33,577 nucleotides of DNA, from assembly GCA_905612515.1 (NCBI GenBank), contig CAJQSI010000031.1:1-33577 (forward strand). Direction: 5' to 3'. Positions within the stretch are counted from its first letter, which is position 1. The number at the start of each line of letters is the position of its first letter. Position numbers and translations under genes: made by a program. The notes beneath the pieces are model-generated. The model ran no database searches and was not told the DNA's origin. It saw nothing but the letters and a program-made list of their open reading frames with translations. Shown piece by piece: positions 1-8,812 of this stretch. This stretch comes from an uncultured Opitutales bacterium (GTDB taxonomy: Bacteria > Verrucomicrobiota > Verrucomicrobiia > Opitutales > Seribacteraceae).

Positions 1-767
<767 letters not shown>

Positions 768-813
768 TTACCTAGCCTTAAAAACCAGATTCCGGCGGAC
801 AAGGCTATTCGGC

Positions 814-841
814 TTGTCTGTCCGGACTCCTTCAATAGGAT
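814..841 (+). promoter_or_regulatory. Candidate promoter of the ThuA/PVC-dehydrogenase fusion gene
   Basis: TTGTCT (814-819), a 16-bp spacer, then TAGGAT (836-841). The 16-bp spacing and TAGnnT form match the better-conserved promoters further along. Here the -10 box ends 36 nt before the ATG at 878, so the transcript would have a leader of roughly 30 nt. No clear Shine-Dalgarno sequence is visible in that leader. Confidence 0.45.
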
Positions 842-877
842 TCATGGTTTCTTTCAATTCAAGCCTTTAGATAAACA

Positions 878-3800
878 ATGGATACTAGAACGAATCGCCT
901 CTTGGCACGCATCACTCTTGCTCTCCTTATGGCCTTACCGGTTTCCGGGTGGGCAAAGACCAAAGTTGTCCTCATCGCAGGACGGGACAGCCACGGAACC
1001 AGTGCCCACAACTGGGGCGACGGCGTCGACCTCTTGTCGGATGCCCTGACGAAGGAGTCCGGTCTCGCCATAGAGACAGCCATTCACAAGGGAGGATGGC
1101 CATCCGATCCCTCTATCTTCAAGGGCGCAGCGACCGTGGTCATTCTGTCAGACGGCGGAGGCAGACATCCGATCAACAAGTACCTGAAGGAATTCGATGC
1201 GCTTGCGGAAAAGGGAGTTGGACTTGTCTGCGTGCACTACGCCGTGGAAGTGCCCAAGGGCGCCCCGGGGAACATGCTCATGAAGTGGATTGGCGGTTAC
1301 TTCGAAACCTTCTGGTCGGTCAATCCGCACTGGACGGCCGAGTTCAAATCCATCCCCAAGCACCCGGTCGCCAACGGCGTCAAACCTTTCACGTTGAAGG
1401 ACGAGTGGTACTATCACATGCGCTTTCGAGAGGGAATGAAGGGAGTCACCCCAATCCTAAGCGCATTGCCCCCTGCAGACACCCTCAAGCGCGGAGACGG
1501 TCCCCACAGCAACAACCCGGCGGTCAGAAAGGCGGTCCTCGAACGGAAGGAAAAACAACACGTGGCCTGGGCATCGGAGAGACCGAACGGACAACGGGGA
1601 TTCGGGACGACGGGTGCCCATCACCACAAGTCCTGGGATCAGGATGATTTTCGCACCTGCGTACTCAACGCCATTGTCTGGACCGCCAAGCTCGAGGTTC
1701 CCAAAGGCGGCGTAAAATCGCTTCCGAATCCAACTCAAAGGCTAAGCCCAAGGAAAAGCTCGGCCTCAGGTCCAAAGACCAAACCGCTCGACGTCAAGGA
1801 AGCGCTCTTTGCCACCAAGGTGATCACCACCAAGACCAAGGGACACGCCGAGGAGATCAAGGCAAACGTCAAGGGCGCCAAGGATCTTTACCTTGTTCTC
1901 GCGGACGGTGGGGATTCTCATTCCTGCGACTGGGCGGACTGGGCGGAACCCCGCTTGGTGGACGCCCAAGGCAAGGAAACCAAATTGACCGAACTCAAGT
2001 GGAAGTCCGCGAGCACGGGCTGGGGAAGAATAGGGATCAACAAGAACATCGGGGGAGCCCCCATGAAAATCAACGGTAAGCCAGTTGCCTTCGGGATCGG
2101 CACCCACGCCAATAGCGTAATTCACTACGAGTTGCCCAAGGGACACAAGTTCGTAAAGTTCTTGGCTCGAGGGGGACTGGACGATGGCGGGAGTAGACAA
2201 CAGGGAGGAACCAAGACCAGCGTACAATTTCTGGTGTTCGACAAGTCACCGAATCTCGGAAGCATATCCAAGGCCTCGGCCAAGGAACGCGGGCTTGCCC
2301 CGAGCATCGATCATTACCCGCCCGATCAACTTGTCATGGCGGAAGAAGGGCTGGAGGTCACGCTCTGGGCAAAGTCTCCCCTCTTCTACAACCCGACGAA
2401 TATGGACATCGACTACAAGGGCCGCATCTGGGTAGCGGAGGGGCGCAACTACCGGGGAAGAAGAACCCAAGCCGATGGTGACCGGATCGTGGTGGTCGAG
2501 GACAAGGACGGGGACGGCGTTGCCGAGAGTTCCCACGTCTTCGTCCAGGAAAAGATTTTCATCTCCCCCCTCGGGATTGCCGTAGTCGACAACCGTATAC
2601 TCGTTTCCCAACCGCCCGACTTGATCGTGTACACCGACGTCAACCGGAATGCCGTTTTTGACGAGGGAGTGGACAAGCGCGAGGTTTTGCTGACCGGATT
2701 CGACGGGAACAATCACGACCATAGTCTGCACTCGGTAACGGTCGGTCCGAACGGTCAGTACTATTTCAACCACGGCAACAAGGGCTCGAAAGTAACCGAC
2801 AAGGAAGGCTGGCAGCTGAATGCAGGCAGTTTCTACTCGTCCAGAGGCGTATCGGGATTACCCAGCGGGGATGGACAGGTCTACGTCGGGGGCGTCGCCT
2901 TGCGCGTCAACCAGGACGGTACGGGCTTACGGCCGATCGGACACAACTTCCGCAATTCATACGAACAGTCGGTAAGTTCGTTCGGAGACGTCTTCCAAAA
3001 CGACAACGATGATCCACCGGCCAGTCGGACGGCCTGGTTGATGGAATATGGAAACATGGGATTCGCCTCGCGCAACGGGAAGCGCAATTGGCGGGCCGAC
3101 ATCATGCCCGGGCAAACCACACCAGTAGGCGAGTGGAGACAGGAAGACCCGGGAACGGTCCCGGCCGGGGACGTCTACGGAGGCGGTTCGCCAACCGGAA
3201 TCGCCTTTTACGAGAACGGGATCATGGAAGACCGGTTCGGGGGATACGTAATCAGTTGCGAACCCGCCCGCAATACCTTGTTTGGCTACCATCCGAAACC
3301 CGAGGGCGCGGGAATCACCCTGCCCCAGCGCGATATTTTCATTACCAGCAACCCGGAGAAAAATTTTGCCGGGGCCGACTTTCGTAACGCCGGCGGCCAA
3401 ATCGGTTACATCACACTGTTCCGCCCAAGCGACGTCACGGTGGGCCCGGACGGCGCCGTTTACGTAGCCGACTGGTTTGATGCCCGAGTGGGCGGACACA
3501 GTACTCGCGACGTCGGACAGACCGGAGCCATTTACCGGATCGCGCCCAAGGGAGCCAAGCTTTCCATCCCCAAGTTCGACCTCTCCACCACAAGCGGACA
3601 AATTGCAGCTCTTCGGAACCCGTCACCAAACGTGCGCGAGCTCGGACGGGCCCCTCTCGAGGCAGGGGGAGAAAAATCAATTCCCGCAGTCAGGAAATTG
3701 CTCGATGACCCGAATCGCTTCATTCAGGCCCGAGCGACATGGCTTCTGGCAAAACTCGGTTTGGAAGGCCTTTCCATCGTCGAATCACGCCTCGCCCACA

Positions 3801-4861
3801 AGGATCCGCAAGTTCGCCTTTGCGCATTCCGGGCACTCCGGCATGAGAACCACCGGGTCCTTGAACATGCCGAGAAACTGGCCGGTGACTCCTCACCCTT
3901 GGTCCGTAGGGAAGTAGCCTTGGCTCTCCGCTACGTGCCCTTCGAAAAATCGCGTGATCTGCTTCTCAAGATTGCCGATGGGTACGACGGCAAGGACCGC
4001 TACTACGTCGAGGCATTCGGCATAGGCTGTACCGACAAGGCGGAAAAGGTCTACGCCGCCTTGCGCAAAAAGCGTTCCAGCAAGAAATTCGACCCGAAGT
4101 ATGCCGGACTCGTCTGGAGGTTGCACCCGGTCAGCGCGGTGAACGAACTAAAGGACTGGGCAATGGACAAGGACAGGGACGATGCTTTCCGGCGATCCAT
4201 GCTCTTTGCGATCAGCTTGATCGAGGCTCCGCAGGCGGCTACCGCGATGGTGGAAATCGCCAAGTCCGCAGGGGGCGAGACGGGCAAGCTCGCTTCCGTA
4301 TTCATCGACAAGCGCGATCAGGGAATTTGGAATCCCTACAAGGCAAAGGATCAACTCTCGGGCAAACCCGCTGGGCCCACCGTTTACGTCGACAGGCTCG
4401 CGCCGCTTGAGTTCGGACCGGAGACCAAGTTGCCCAAGGCCCCGGAAATCCTTTCCCTCAAGGGAGACGCAAAGGAAGGAAAGGTATTGATCGGACGTTG
4501 CTACGTTTGCCACAAGATCGGATCCTCCGGGGTTGAGTTCGGACCGGCGTTGGCCGGTTGGGGACGCGGACAAACGCGCGAAATCATCCTCAATGCCATG
4601 CTCGATCCATCGGCCGAAATTTCCCACGGGTTCGAAGGTACCGAACTCGTTGTGAAAGGAGACAAGAAAATCCAAGGATTCATACAAGCCGAAGGCGATC
4701 CACTTGTCATTCGAGTTTTTGGCGGACAGGATCTCGTGGTCGGCAAGGCGGACCTCAAGTCCCGCAAGCAAGTGAAGACCTCATTCATGGCGCCCGCCAG
4801 TCGATTGGGGCTCAATGCCCAGCAATTGCGCGACGTCGTCGAATACCTGAAACTAAACTAG
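878..4861 (+). CDS. Secreted multidomain protein: ThuA-like + NPCBM + PVC-type dehydrogenase propeller + HEAT + CxxCH haem domain
   Basis: An exported 1327-residue fusion. Residues 1-26 form a Sec signal peptide ending near VSGWA. Residues about 27-270 are a ThuA-like domain (KVVLIAGRDSHG at the start, VCVHYAVE and a THE-like GAHHHKSWD region later), known from trehalose-utilisation-type proteins. About 300-455 is an NPCBM-like carbohydrate-binding module (DWADWAEPRLVD, FGIGTHANSVIHYELP). About 480-900 matches the PVC-specific 'membrane-bound dehydrogenase' propeller (PTNMDIDYKGRIWVAEGRNY, then repeats of the VGPDGAVYVADWFD type). About 905-1130 are HEAT-like helices. About 1190-1327 is the PVC haem-binding domain with C1208-x-x-C1211-H1212. 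A sugar-linked periplasmic redox role is likely, but the substrate and electron partner are unknown. The stop is 33 bp before selO, so co-transcription with it is possible. Confidence 0.9.
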   Translation: MDTRTNRLLARITLALLMALPVSGWAKTKVVLIAGRDSHGTSAHNWGDGVDLLSDALTKESGLAIETAIHKGGWPSDPSIFKGAATVVILSDGGGRHPINKYLKEFDALAEKGVGLVCVHYAVEVPKGAPGNMLMKWIGGYFETFWSVNPHWTAEFKSIPKHPVANGVKPFTLKDEWYYHMRFREGMKGVTPILSALPPADTLKRGDGPHSNNPAVRKAVLERKEKQHVAWASERPNGQRGFGTTGAHHHKSWDQDDFRTCVLNAIVWTAKLEVPKGGVKSLPNPTQRLSPRKSSASGPKTKPLDVKEALFATKVITTKTKGHAEEIKANVKGAKDLYLVLADGGDSHSCDWADWAEPRLVDAQGKETKLTELKWKSASTGWGRIGINKNIGGAPMKINGKPVAFGIGTHANSVIHYELPKGHKFVKFLARGGLDDGGSRQQGGTKTSVQFLVFDKSPNLGSISKASAKERGLAPSIDHYPPDQLVMAEEGLEVTLWAKSPLFYNPTNMDIDYKGRIWVAEGRNYRGRRTQADGDRIVVVEDKDGDGVAESSHVFVQEKIFISPLGIAVVDNRILVSQPPDLIVYTDVNRNAVFDEGVDKREVLLTGFDGNNHDHSLHSVTVGPNGQYYFNHGNKGSKVTDKEGWQLNAGSFYSSRGVSGLPSGDGQVYVGGVALRVNQDGTGLRPIGHNFRNSYEQSVSSFGDVFQNDNDDPPASRTAWLMEYGNMGFASRNGKRNWRADIMPGQTTPVGEWRQEDPGTVPAGDVYGGGSPTGIAFYENGIMEDRFGGYVISCEPARNTLFGYHPKPEGAGITLPQRDIFITSNPEKNFAGADFRNAGGQIGYITLFRPSDVTVGPDGAVYVADWFDARVGGHSTRDVGQTGAIYRIAPKGAKLSIPKFDLSTTSGQIAALRNPSPNVRELGRAPLEAGGEKSIPAVRKLLDDPNRFIQARATWLLAKLGLEGLSIVESRLAHKDPQVRLCAFRALRHENHRVLEHAEKLAGDSSPLVRREVALALRYVPFEKSRDLLLKIADGYDGKDRYYVEAFGIGCTDKAEKVYAALRKKRSSKKFDPKYAGLVWRLHPVSAVNELKDWAMDKDRDDAFRRSMLFAISLIEAPQAATAMVEIAKSAGGETGKLASVFIDKRDQGIWNPYKAKDQLSGKPAGPTVYVDRLAPLEFGPETKLPKAPEILSLKGDAKEGKVLIGRCYVCHKIGSSGVEFGPALAGWGRGQTREIILNAMLDPSAEISHGFEGTELVVKGDKKIQGFIQAEGDPLVIRVFGGQDLVVGKADLKSRKQVKTSFMAPASRLGLNAQQLRDVVEYLKLN

Positions 4862-4894
4862 TTCCATCCGACCAGTTCATTCAACGAGCAAGGA

Positions 4895-6352
4895 ATGACT
4901 GACACCGACTTCCATTTGGAAAGCACCTATTCAAGGTTGCCCGAGGTCTTTTTCTCAAAGCTATCACCGACCCCGGTCTCCGATCCGGAGATCGTGATCT
5001 TCAATGACAAACTGGCCTGCGAGATCGGCTGGGACCTATCGGATATGAGCGAAGATTCCCGGGTAGCCCTGCTTGCCGGAAATCTCATACCCGATGGAAC
5101 CGAACCCCTTGCACAAGCTTACGCCGGCCATCAATTCGGGCACTTCACCATGCTTGGCGATGGACGGGCCATTTTGCTGGGAGAGCACCTAGCCCCATCG
5201 GGACAACGTCTGGACATTCAGTTCAAGGGCTCGGGACGCACCCCTTATTCGCGAGGTGGAGATGGACGGGCCGCCTTGGGACCGATGCTGCGCGAATACG
5301 TCATCAGCGAAGCCATGCACGCCTTGAAGATCCCCACCACCCGCAGCCTAGCGGTTGTGACGACTGGGGAAAAGGTATACCGGGAAACGGAATTGCCGGG
5401 AGCAATCCTGACCCGCATCGCGAGCTCGCACATTCGTGTCGGAACCTTTCAATACGCCGCCTTGCATGAGGACAAGGCAATCATGAAGGCCCTCGTTGAT
5501 TACCTCATCGATCGGCACTTTCCCTTGATTAAGGAAAAAGAAGACCAGCCCCTCGCCCTCCTCGAAGCGATCATCGAACAACAAGCCGATCTGATCACCC
5601 ATTGGATGCGAGTGGGCTTTATCCATGGGGTCATGAATACCGACAACATGGCCCTTTCCGGAGAAACCATCGATTACGGCCCCTGCGCCTTCATGGATAC
5701 CTTCGGCCCTGATACGGTCTTTAGCTCGATCGATCACGGTGGACGTTACGCCTATGCCAACCAACCGAACCTCGCTCAATGGAACCTAGCTCGCCTTGCC
5801 GAATGCCTACTTCCCGTATTGGACGAAAAGATCGACAAAGCGAAGGCTATGGCAGAGGACGTTCTGCGTAGTTTCGATGCTCTATTTCAGGGCAAATGGT
5901 TCACCATGATGCGGTCCAAGCTTGGCTTGCATAAGGAAAATACGGATAACAATGACTTGGCGACCGATCTTCTCGACTGGATGCATGAATCCGAAGCGGA
6001 CTTCACGAATACCTTCCTCGACCTAATGAAGGAACAGACTCCACCAAAGGGGGCCGCCTATAATGACGAAAAGTTCAAGCAATGGCATGCTCGCTGGGAA
6101 TCCCAGCTCGAAAAGGAAGATCAACCTTTTGAATCCTGCTTGGCTTTGATGCAAAACAGCAATCCCACCGTGATTCCACGCAACCACAAGGTTGAGGAAG
6201 CCCTGCAAGCTGCCGATAAAGATGACCTCCAGCCATTTCATGAGCTTTTATCCGCCTTGGACAAACCCTATGAGAACGGGGACCAGCTCAAGCCCTACCA
6301 ATCCCCCCCGAAACCGGATGAAAAAGTACAGCAAACCTTTTGCGGAACCTAG
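4895..6352 (+). CDS. selO: SelO/YdiU-family protein adenylyltransferase
   Basis: Pseudokinase-fold enzyme that transfers AMP from ATP to Ser/Thr/Tyr residues of target proteins, linked in other organisms to redox homeostasis. At 485 residues it has the usual bacterial length. Seen in the sequence: AGHQFGHFTMLGDGRAILLG near residue 75, the FKGSGRTPYSRGGDGRA loop near 110, SHIRVGTFQY near 180, and the metal-binding MNTDNM segment with D250 and N251 near IDYGPCAF. The C-terminus ends FCGT, placing Cys483 where eukaryotic SelO carries selenocysteine. No signal peptide, so cytosolic. AAGGA lies directly against the ATG, closer than an ideal ribosome binding site. Lying 33 bp after the preceding stop with no promoter seen, it may be read through from upstream. 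Confidence 0.95.
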   Translation: MTDTDFHLESTYSRLPEVFFSKLSPTPVSDPEIVIFNDKLACEIGWDLSDMSEDSRVALLAGNLIPDGTEPLAQAYAGHQFGHFTMLGDGRAILLGEHLAPSGQRLDIQFKGSGRTPYSRGGDGRAALGPMLREYVISEAMHALKIPTTRSLAVVTTGEKVYRETELPGAILTRIASSHIRVGTFQYAALHEDKAIMKALVDYLIDRHFPLIKEKEDQPLALLEAIIEQQADLITHWMRVGFIHGVMNTDNMALSGETIDYGPCAFMDTFGPDTVFSSIDHGGRYAYANQPNLAQWNLARLAECLLPVLDEKIDKAKAMAEDVLRSFDALFQGKWFTMMRSKLGLHKENTDNNDLATDLLDWMHESEADFTNTFLDLMKEQTPPKGAAYNDEKFKQWHARWESQLEKEDQPFESCLALMQNSNPTVIPRNHKVEEALQAADKDDLQPFHELLSALDKPYENGDQLKPYQSPPKPDEKVQQTFCGT

Positions 6353-6415
6353 CGGGATCTTTTTCGTCGGGCAAAGTTTTCAAAGGTTGAGAAAAAACCT
6401 GCAAGCGATGGACGC

Positions 6416-6443
6416 TTGACCCATGCCGACAGCTTCTTAGCCT
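6416..6443 (+). promoter_or_regulatory. Leaderless-type promoter of the deoxynucleoside kinase gene
   Basis: TTGACC (6416-6421), 16-bp spacer, TAGCCT (6438-6443). The -10 box ends 10 nt before the ATG at 6453, so a start site 6-8 nt downstream would leave only about 2-4 nt of leader. Same box sequences and spacing as the promoters at 7102, 8775, 11820 and 13235. Confidence 0.6.
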
Positions 6444-6452
6444 CTGAAAATC

Positions 6453-7079
6453 ATGTTTATAGGGATCGCCGGAATCATCGGAGCGGGAAAGACCACCCTC
6501 GCCCAGCAGCTAGCCGATTACCTAGGCTACGAGGCTTTCAACGAACCCGTTGACGACAACCCCTATCTGGCCGACTTCTATGAGGACATGAACCGCTGGG
6601 GGGCGATGATGCAACTCCACCTCCTATTCCGCAGGTTCGAGCAGCACCAACGCATCGTGTGGAACAAGGAACAGGGAGCGGTCCAGGACCGGACCATCTA
6701 CGAAGACACCATCTTCGCACGCATGCTCCACGAGGCGGGATTCATCGACAGGCGCGACTACGAGACCTACCTCGGACACTTCAACGTCATGAAGCGCTTC
6801 CTCGTCTATCCCGACGTTCTAATCTATTTACGGGTCACCCCCGAAGTCTCCATGCAACGGATCAAGGAGCGCGGACGGGATGCGGAAGGCGGGATCACGC
6901 TCGACTACATGGAAAAGCTGCACCAAGGCTACGAGAGCTTCGTCGCCGAGATGGGCCACTACACCCGCGTCCTCACGCTCGATTGGAATCAGTATAAGGA
7001 AGCCCAAGAAGTCGCCCGACTAGTGAAAGAAAAAGCGGACGAGAGCCGGGAATTCCTTCGCGACCTCAAGCGAATTTAG
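6453..7079 (+). CDS. Deoxynucleoside kinase (dNK/dGK family)
   Basis: Cytosolic salvage enzyme that phosphorylates deoxynucleosides to 5'-monophosphates using a nucleoside triphosphate. At 208 residues it has typical bacterial dNK length. Visible motifs: Walker A G7-x-x-G-A-G-K13-T14 at the N-terminus, the EPV segment with E31 that usually contacts the substrate base or sugar, the D79-R80-T81 (DRS-type) motif in VQDRTIYED, and an arginine-rich LID segment (RIKERGRDAE, near residue 140). The sequence does not fix substrate preference; deoxyadenosine/deoxyguanosine kinase is as likely as deoxycytidine kinase. It has its own promoter after selO and is followed 57 bp later by the sulfatase, which also has its own promoter, so the gene looks monocistronic. 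Confidence 0.9.
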   Translation: MFIGIAGIIGAGKTTLAQQLADYLGYEAFNEPVDDNPYLADFYEDMNRWGAMMQLHLLFRRFEQHQRIVWNKEQGAVQDRTIYEDTIFARMLHEAGFIDRRDYETYLGHFNVMKRFLVYPDVLIYLRVTPEVSMQRIKERGRDAEGGITLDYMEKLHQGYESFVAEMGHYTRVLTLDWNQYKEAQEVARLVKEKADESREFLRDLKRI

Positions 7080-7101
7080 GATTTCACTAAACACCTCACG
7101 C

Positions 7102-7129
7102 TTGACCAGGCAAAGTTGATCGGTAGGGT
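7102..7129 (+). promoter_or_regulatory. Leaderless-type promoter of the sulfatase gene
   Basis: TTGACC (7102-7107), 16-bp spacer, TAGGGT (7124-7129), ending 7 nt before the chosen ATG at 7137. The expected transcription start falls at or next to that ATG. A second ATG at 7133 lies in another frame (ATGAATGAA) and is quickly lost. Confidence 0.62.
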
Positions 7130-7136
7130 CAAATGA

Positions 7137-8705
7137 ATGAAATTCCTCTCCTTGATTCTTGCCACGACCGCCCTTTCCCTCAGTGCGGCTAAAAGACCAA
7201 ACGTACTTTTCATTTTCACTGACGACCATGCATACCAGGCAGTTGGAGCGTACGACTCCTGGCTAAAGGAACACTGCCCCACCCCGAACATCGACTCGCT
7301 CGCTCGCGACGGCATGCTCTTCGAGCAGTGCTACGTCACCAACTCGATCTGCGGGCCGATGCGTGCCGCCATCCAGACCGGCAAGTACTCCCATGCCAAT
7401 GGCTTCCTCGTGAACGGGAACAGGTTCGACGGAACCCAGCAGACTTTCCCAAAACTCCTTCGCAAGGCAGGCTACACCACCGCGGTGGTTGGGAAATGGC
7501 ATCTCGGCGAACACATGGCCCCACAAGGATACGATTACTCCGAGGTTCTAGTCGGGCAAGGCCCCTACTACAATCCTCCCATGCGCAAGGATGCGGACGG
7601 TGACGGCAAGAACGACGGGGTGGTCAAGCACGTTGGGTACACCACCGACATCATCACCGACCTCGCCCTCGACTGGATGAGAGACAAACGGGACAAGGAA
7701 AAGCCCTTCATGCTCATGTTCCAGCACAAAGCGCCTCATCGAAACTGGCAACCTGCTCCCAAGTATCTCAACAAGTACGACGACGTCACCTTGCCCGAAC
7801 CCCCCACCCTCTTTGACGACTATTCGGGACGCACCTTGGCCGCCCACCAGCAGGACATGACCATTGCCGAGACCATGACCAGGGGCGACTTGAAACTGAG
7901 CGCCCCGGGCAACCTCACACCAGAGCAAAAGAAGCTTTGGGATGCCGCCTACGACCCGAAGAACGAGGCCTTGGCCAAGGCAAAGCTCACCGGCAAGGAA
8001 CTGGTCCGATGGAAATACCAGCGCTACGTAAAGGACTACCTGCGCTGCATTGCCTCGGTGGACGACGGCATCGGGCGTATGCTCGCCTACCTAAAGGAAG
8101 CCGGCCTAGCCGAAAACACGATCGTGATCTACTGCTCGGACCAAGGATTCTACCTCGGCGAACACGGTTGGTTCGACAAGCGATGGATGTACGAAGAATC
8201 CTTGCGTACGCCCATGCTCGTTCGTTGGCCCGGAGTGGTCAAGCCGGGTAGCCGCAACGGCGACATCGTTTCCCCAATCGACTTTGCAGAAACCTTTTGC
8301 GAGGTCGCGGGCATCGAGGTTCCGGGCGACATGCATGGGCGATCTCTAGTCCCCGTCCTCCAAGGCAAGACCCCCAAGAACTGGCGGAAAAGTTTTTACT
8401 ACCACTATTACGAATACCCCGGATGGCACTATGTTCGACGCCACTACGGCGTAGCCGACGGGCGGTACAAGCTAATCCACTTCTATGAGAAGGACGTCGA
8501 TCAATGGGAACTGTTCGACCTCAAATCCGACCCTGGCGAAATGAAGAGCGTCTACGGGAAACCCGGCATGACCAAGGTGCAAAAGAGGCTGACCAAGCAA
8601 CTGGCCATGCATCGCAGGGAACTGGAAGTACCCGAGGAAGATCCACCACACTCTATCGTAAAACGACTCCCCCCGCGCCTGCGCAAACCAACCGCACCGA
8701 ACTGA
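7137..8705 (+). CDS. Secreted sulfatase (formylglycine type I)
   Basis: Hydrolyses sulfate esters, probably on polysaccharides or glycosaminoglycan-like polymers, outside the cytoplasm. Residues 1-18 form a Sec signal peptide ending LSLSAA. The alkaline-phosphatase-superfamily metal site opens with D29-D30 in FIFTDDHAY. The maturation motif is C72-G-P-M-R, in [16 protein letters not shown]; it fits the minimal C-x-P-x-R core needed for cysteine-to-formylglycine conversion but has Met where Ser is most common. Further catalytic features are [10 protein letters not shown] near residue 120 and [14 protein letters not shown] near 335. At 522 residues it has normal length, resembling arylsulfatase A/iduronate-2-sulfatase relatives. 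No sulfatase-maturing enzyme is present in the window. Substrate unknown. Confidence 0.94.
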   Translation: MKFLSLILATTALSLSAAKRPNVLFIFTDDHAYQAVGAYDSWLKEHCPTPNIDSLARDGMLFEQCYVTNSICGPMRAAIQTGKYSHANGFLVNGNRFDGTQQTFPKLLRKAGYTTAVVGKWHLGEHMAPQGYDYSEVLVGQGPYYNPPMRKDADGDGKNDGVVKHVGYTTDIITDLALDWMRDKRDKEKPFMLMFQHKAPHRNWQPAPKYLNKYDDVTLPEPPTLFDDYSGRTLAAHQQDMTIAETMTRGDLKLSAPGNLTPEQKKLWDAAYDPKNEALAKAKLTGKELVRWKYQRYVKDYLRCIASVDDGIGRMLAYLKEAGLAENTIVIYCSDQGFYLGEHGWFDKRWMYEESLRTPMLVRWPGVVKPGSRNGDIVSPIDFAETFCEVAGIEVPGDMHGRSLVPVLQGKTPKNWRKSFYYHYYEYPGWHYVRRHYGVADGRYKLIHFYEKDVDQWELFDLKSDPGEMKSVYGKPGMTKVQKRLTKQLAMHRRELEVPEEDPPHSIVKRLPPRLRKPTAPN

Positions 8706-8738
8706 GCTTGCGGATGCTCTATGTTAGCGACCTCTTGC

Positions 8739-8760
8739 GAACCTAGCGAAATCGAGGTTC
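8739..8760 (+). terminator. Possible terminator after the sulfatase gene
   Basis: Inverted repeat GAACCT (8739-8744) / AGGTTC (8755-8760) with a 10-nt loop, followed by a pyrimidine-rich CTCCTCCCTC rather than a true T-run. It sits between the sulfatase stop and the next promoter, where a terminator would be expected. Confidence 0.35.
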
Positions 8761-8774
8761 CTCCTCCCTCGTGC

Positions 8775-8802
8775 TTGACCCTACCCATTCGGACGGTAAA
8801 GT
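8775..8802 (+). promoter_or_regulatory. Leaderless-type promoter of the HzsA-related gene
   Basis: TTGACC (8775-8780), 16-bp spacer, TAAAGT (8797-8802). The -10 box ends 10 nt before the ATG at 8813. The promoter overlaps an in-frame upstream GTG at 8771 and so argues against that GTG as the start. Confidence 0.58.
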
Positions 8803-8812
8803 AAATTTTGTA

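Noticed and set aside
2957-3601. 214-codon minus-strand ORF
   Set aside because: Antisense to the PVC dehydrogenase propeller; its codons follow from the real frame and no motif is present.
8771-8812. GTG-initiated N-terminal extension of the HzsA-related gene
   Set aside because: It overlaps the promoter boxes and would place 14 polar residues before a normal signal peptide; the ATG at 8813 is preferred.
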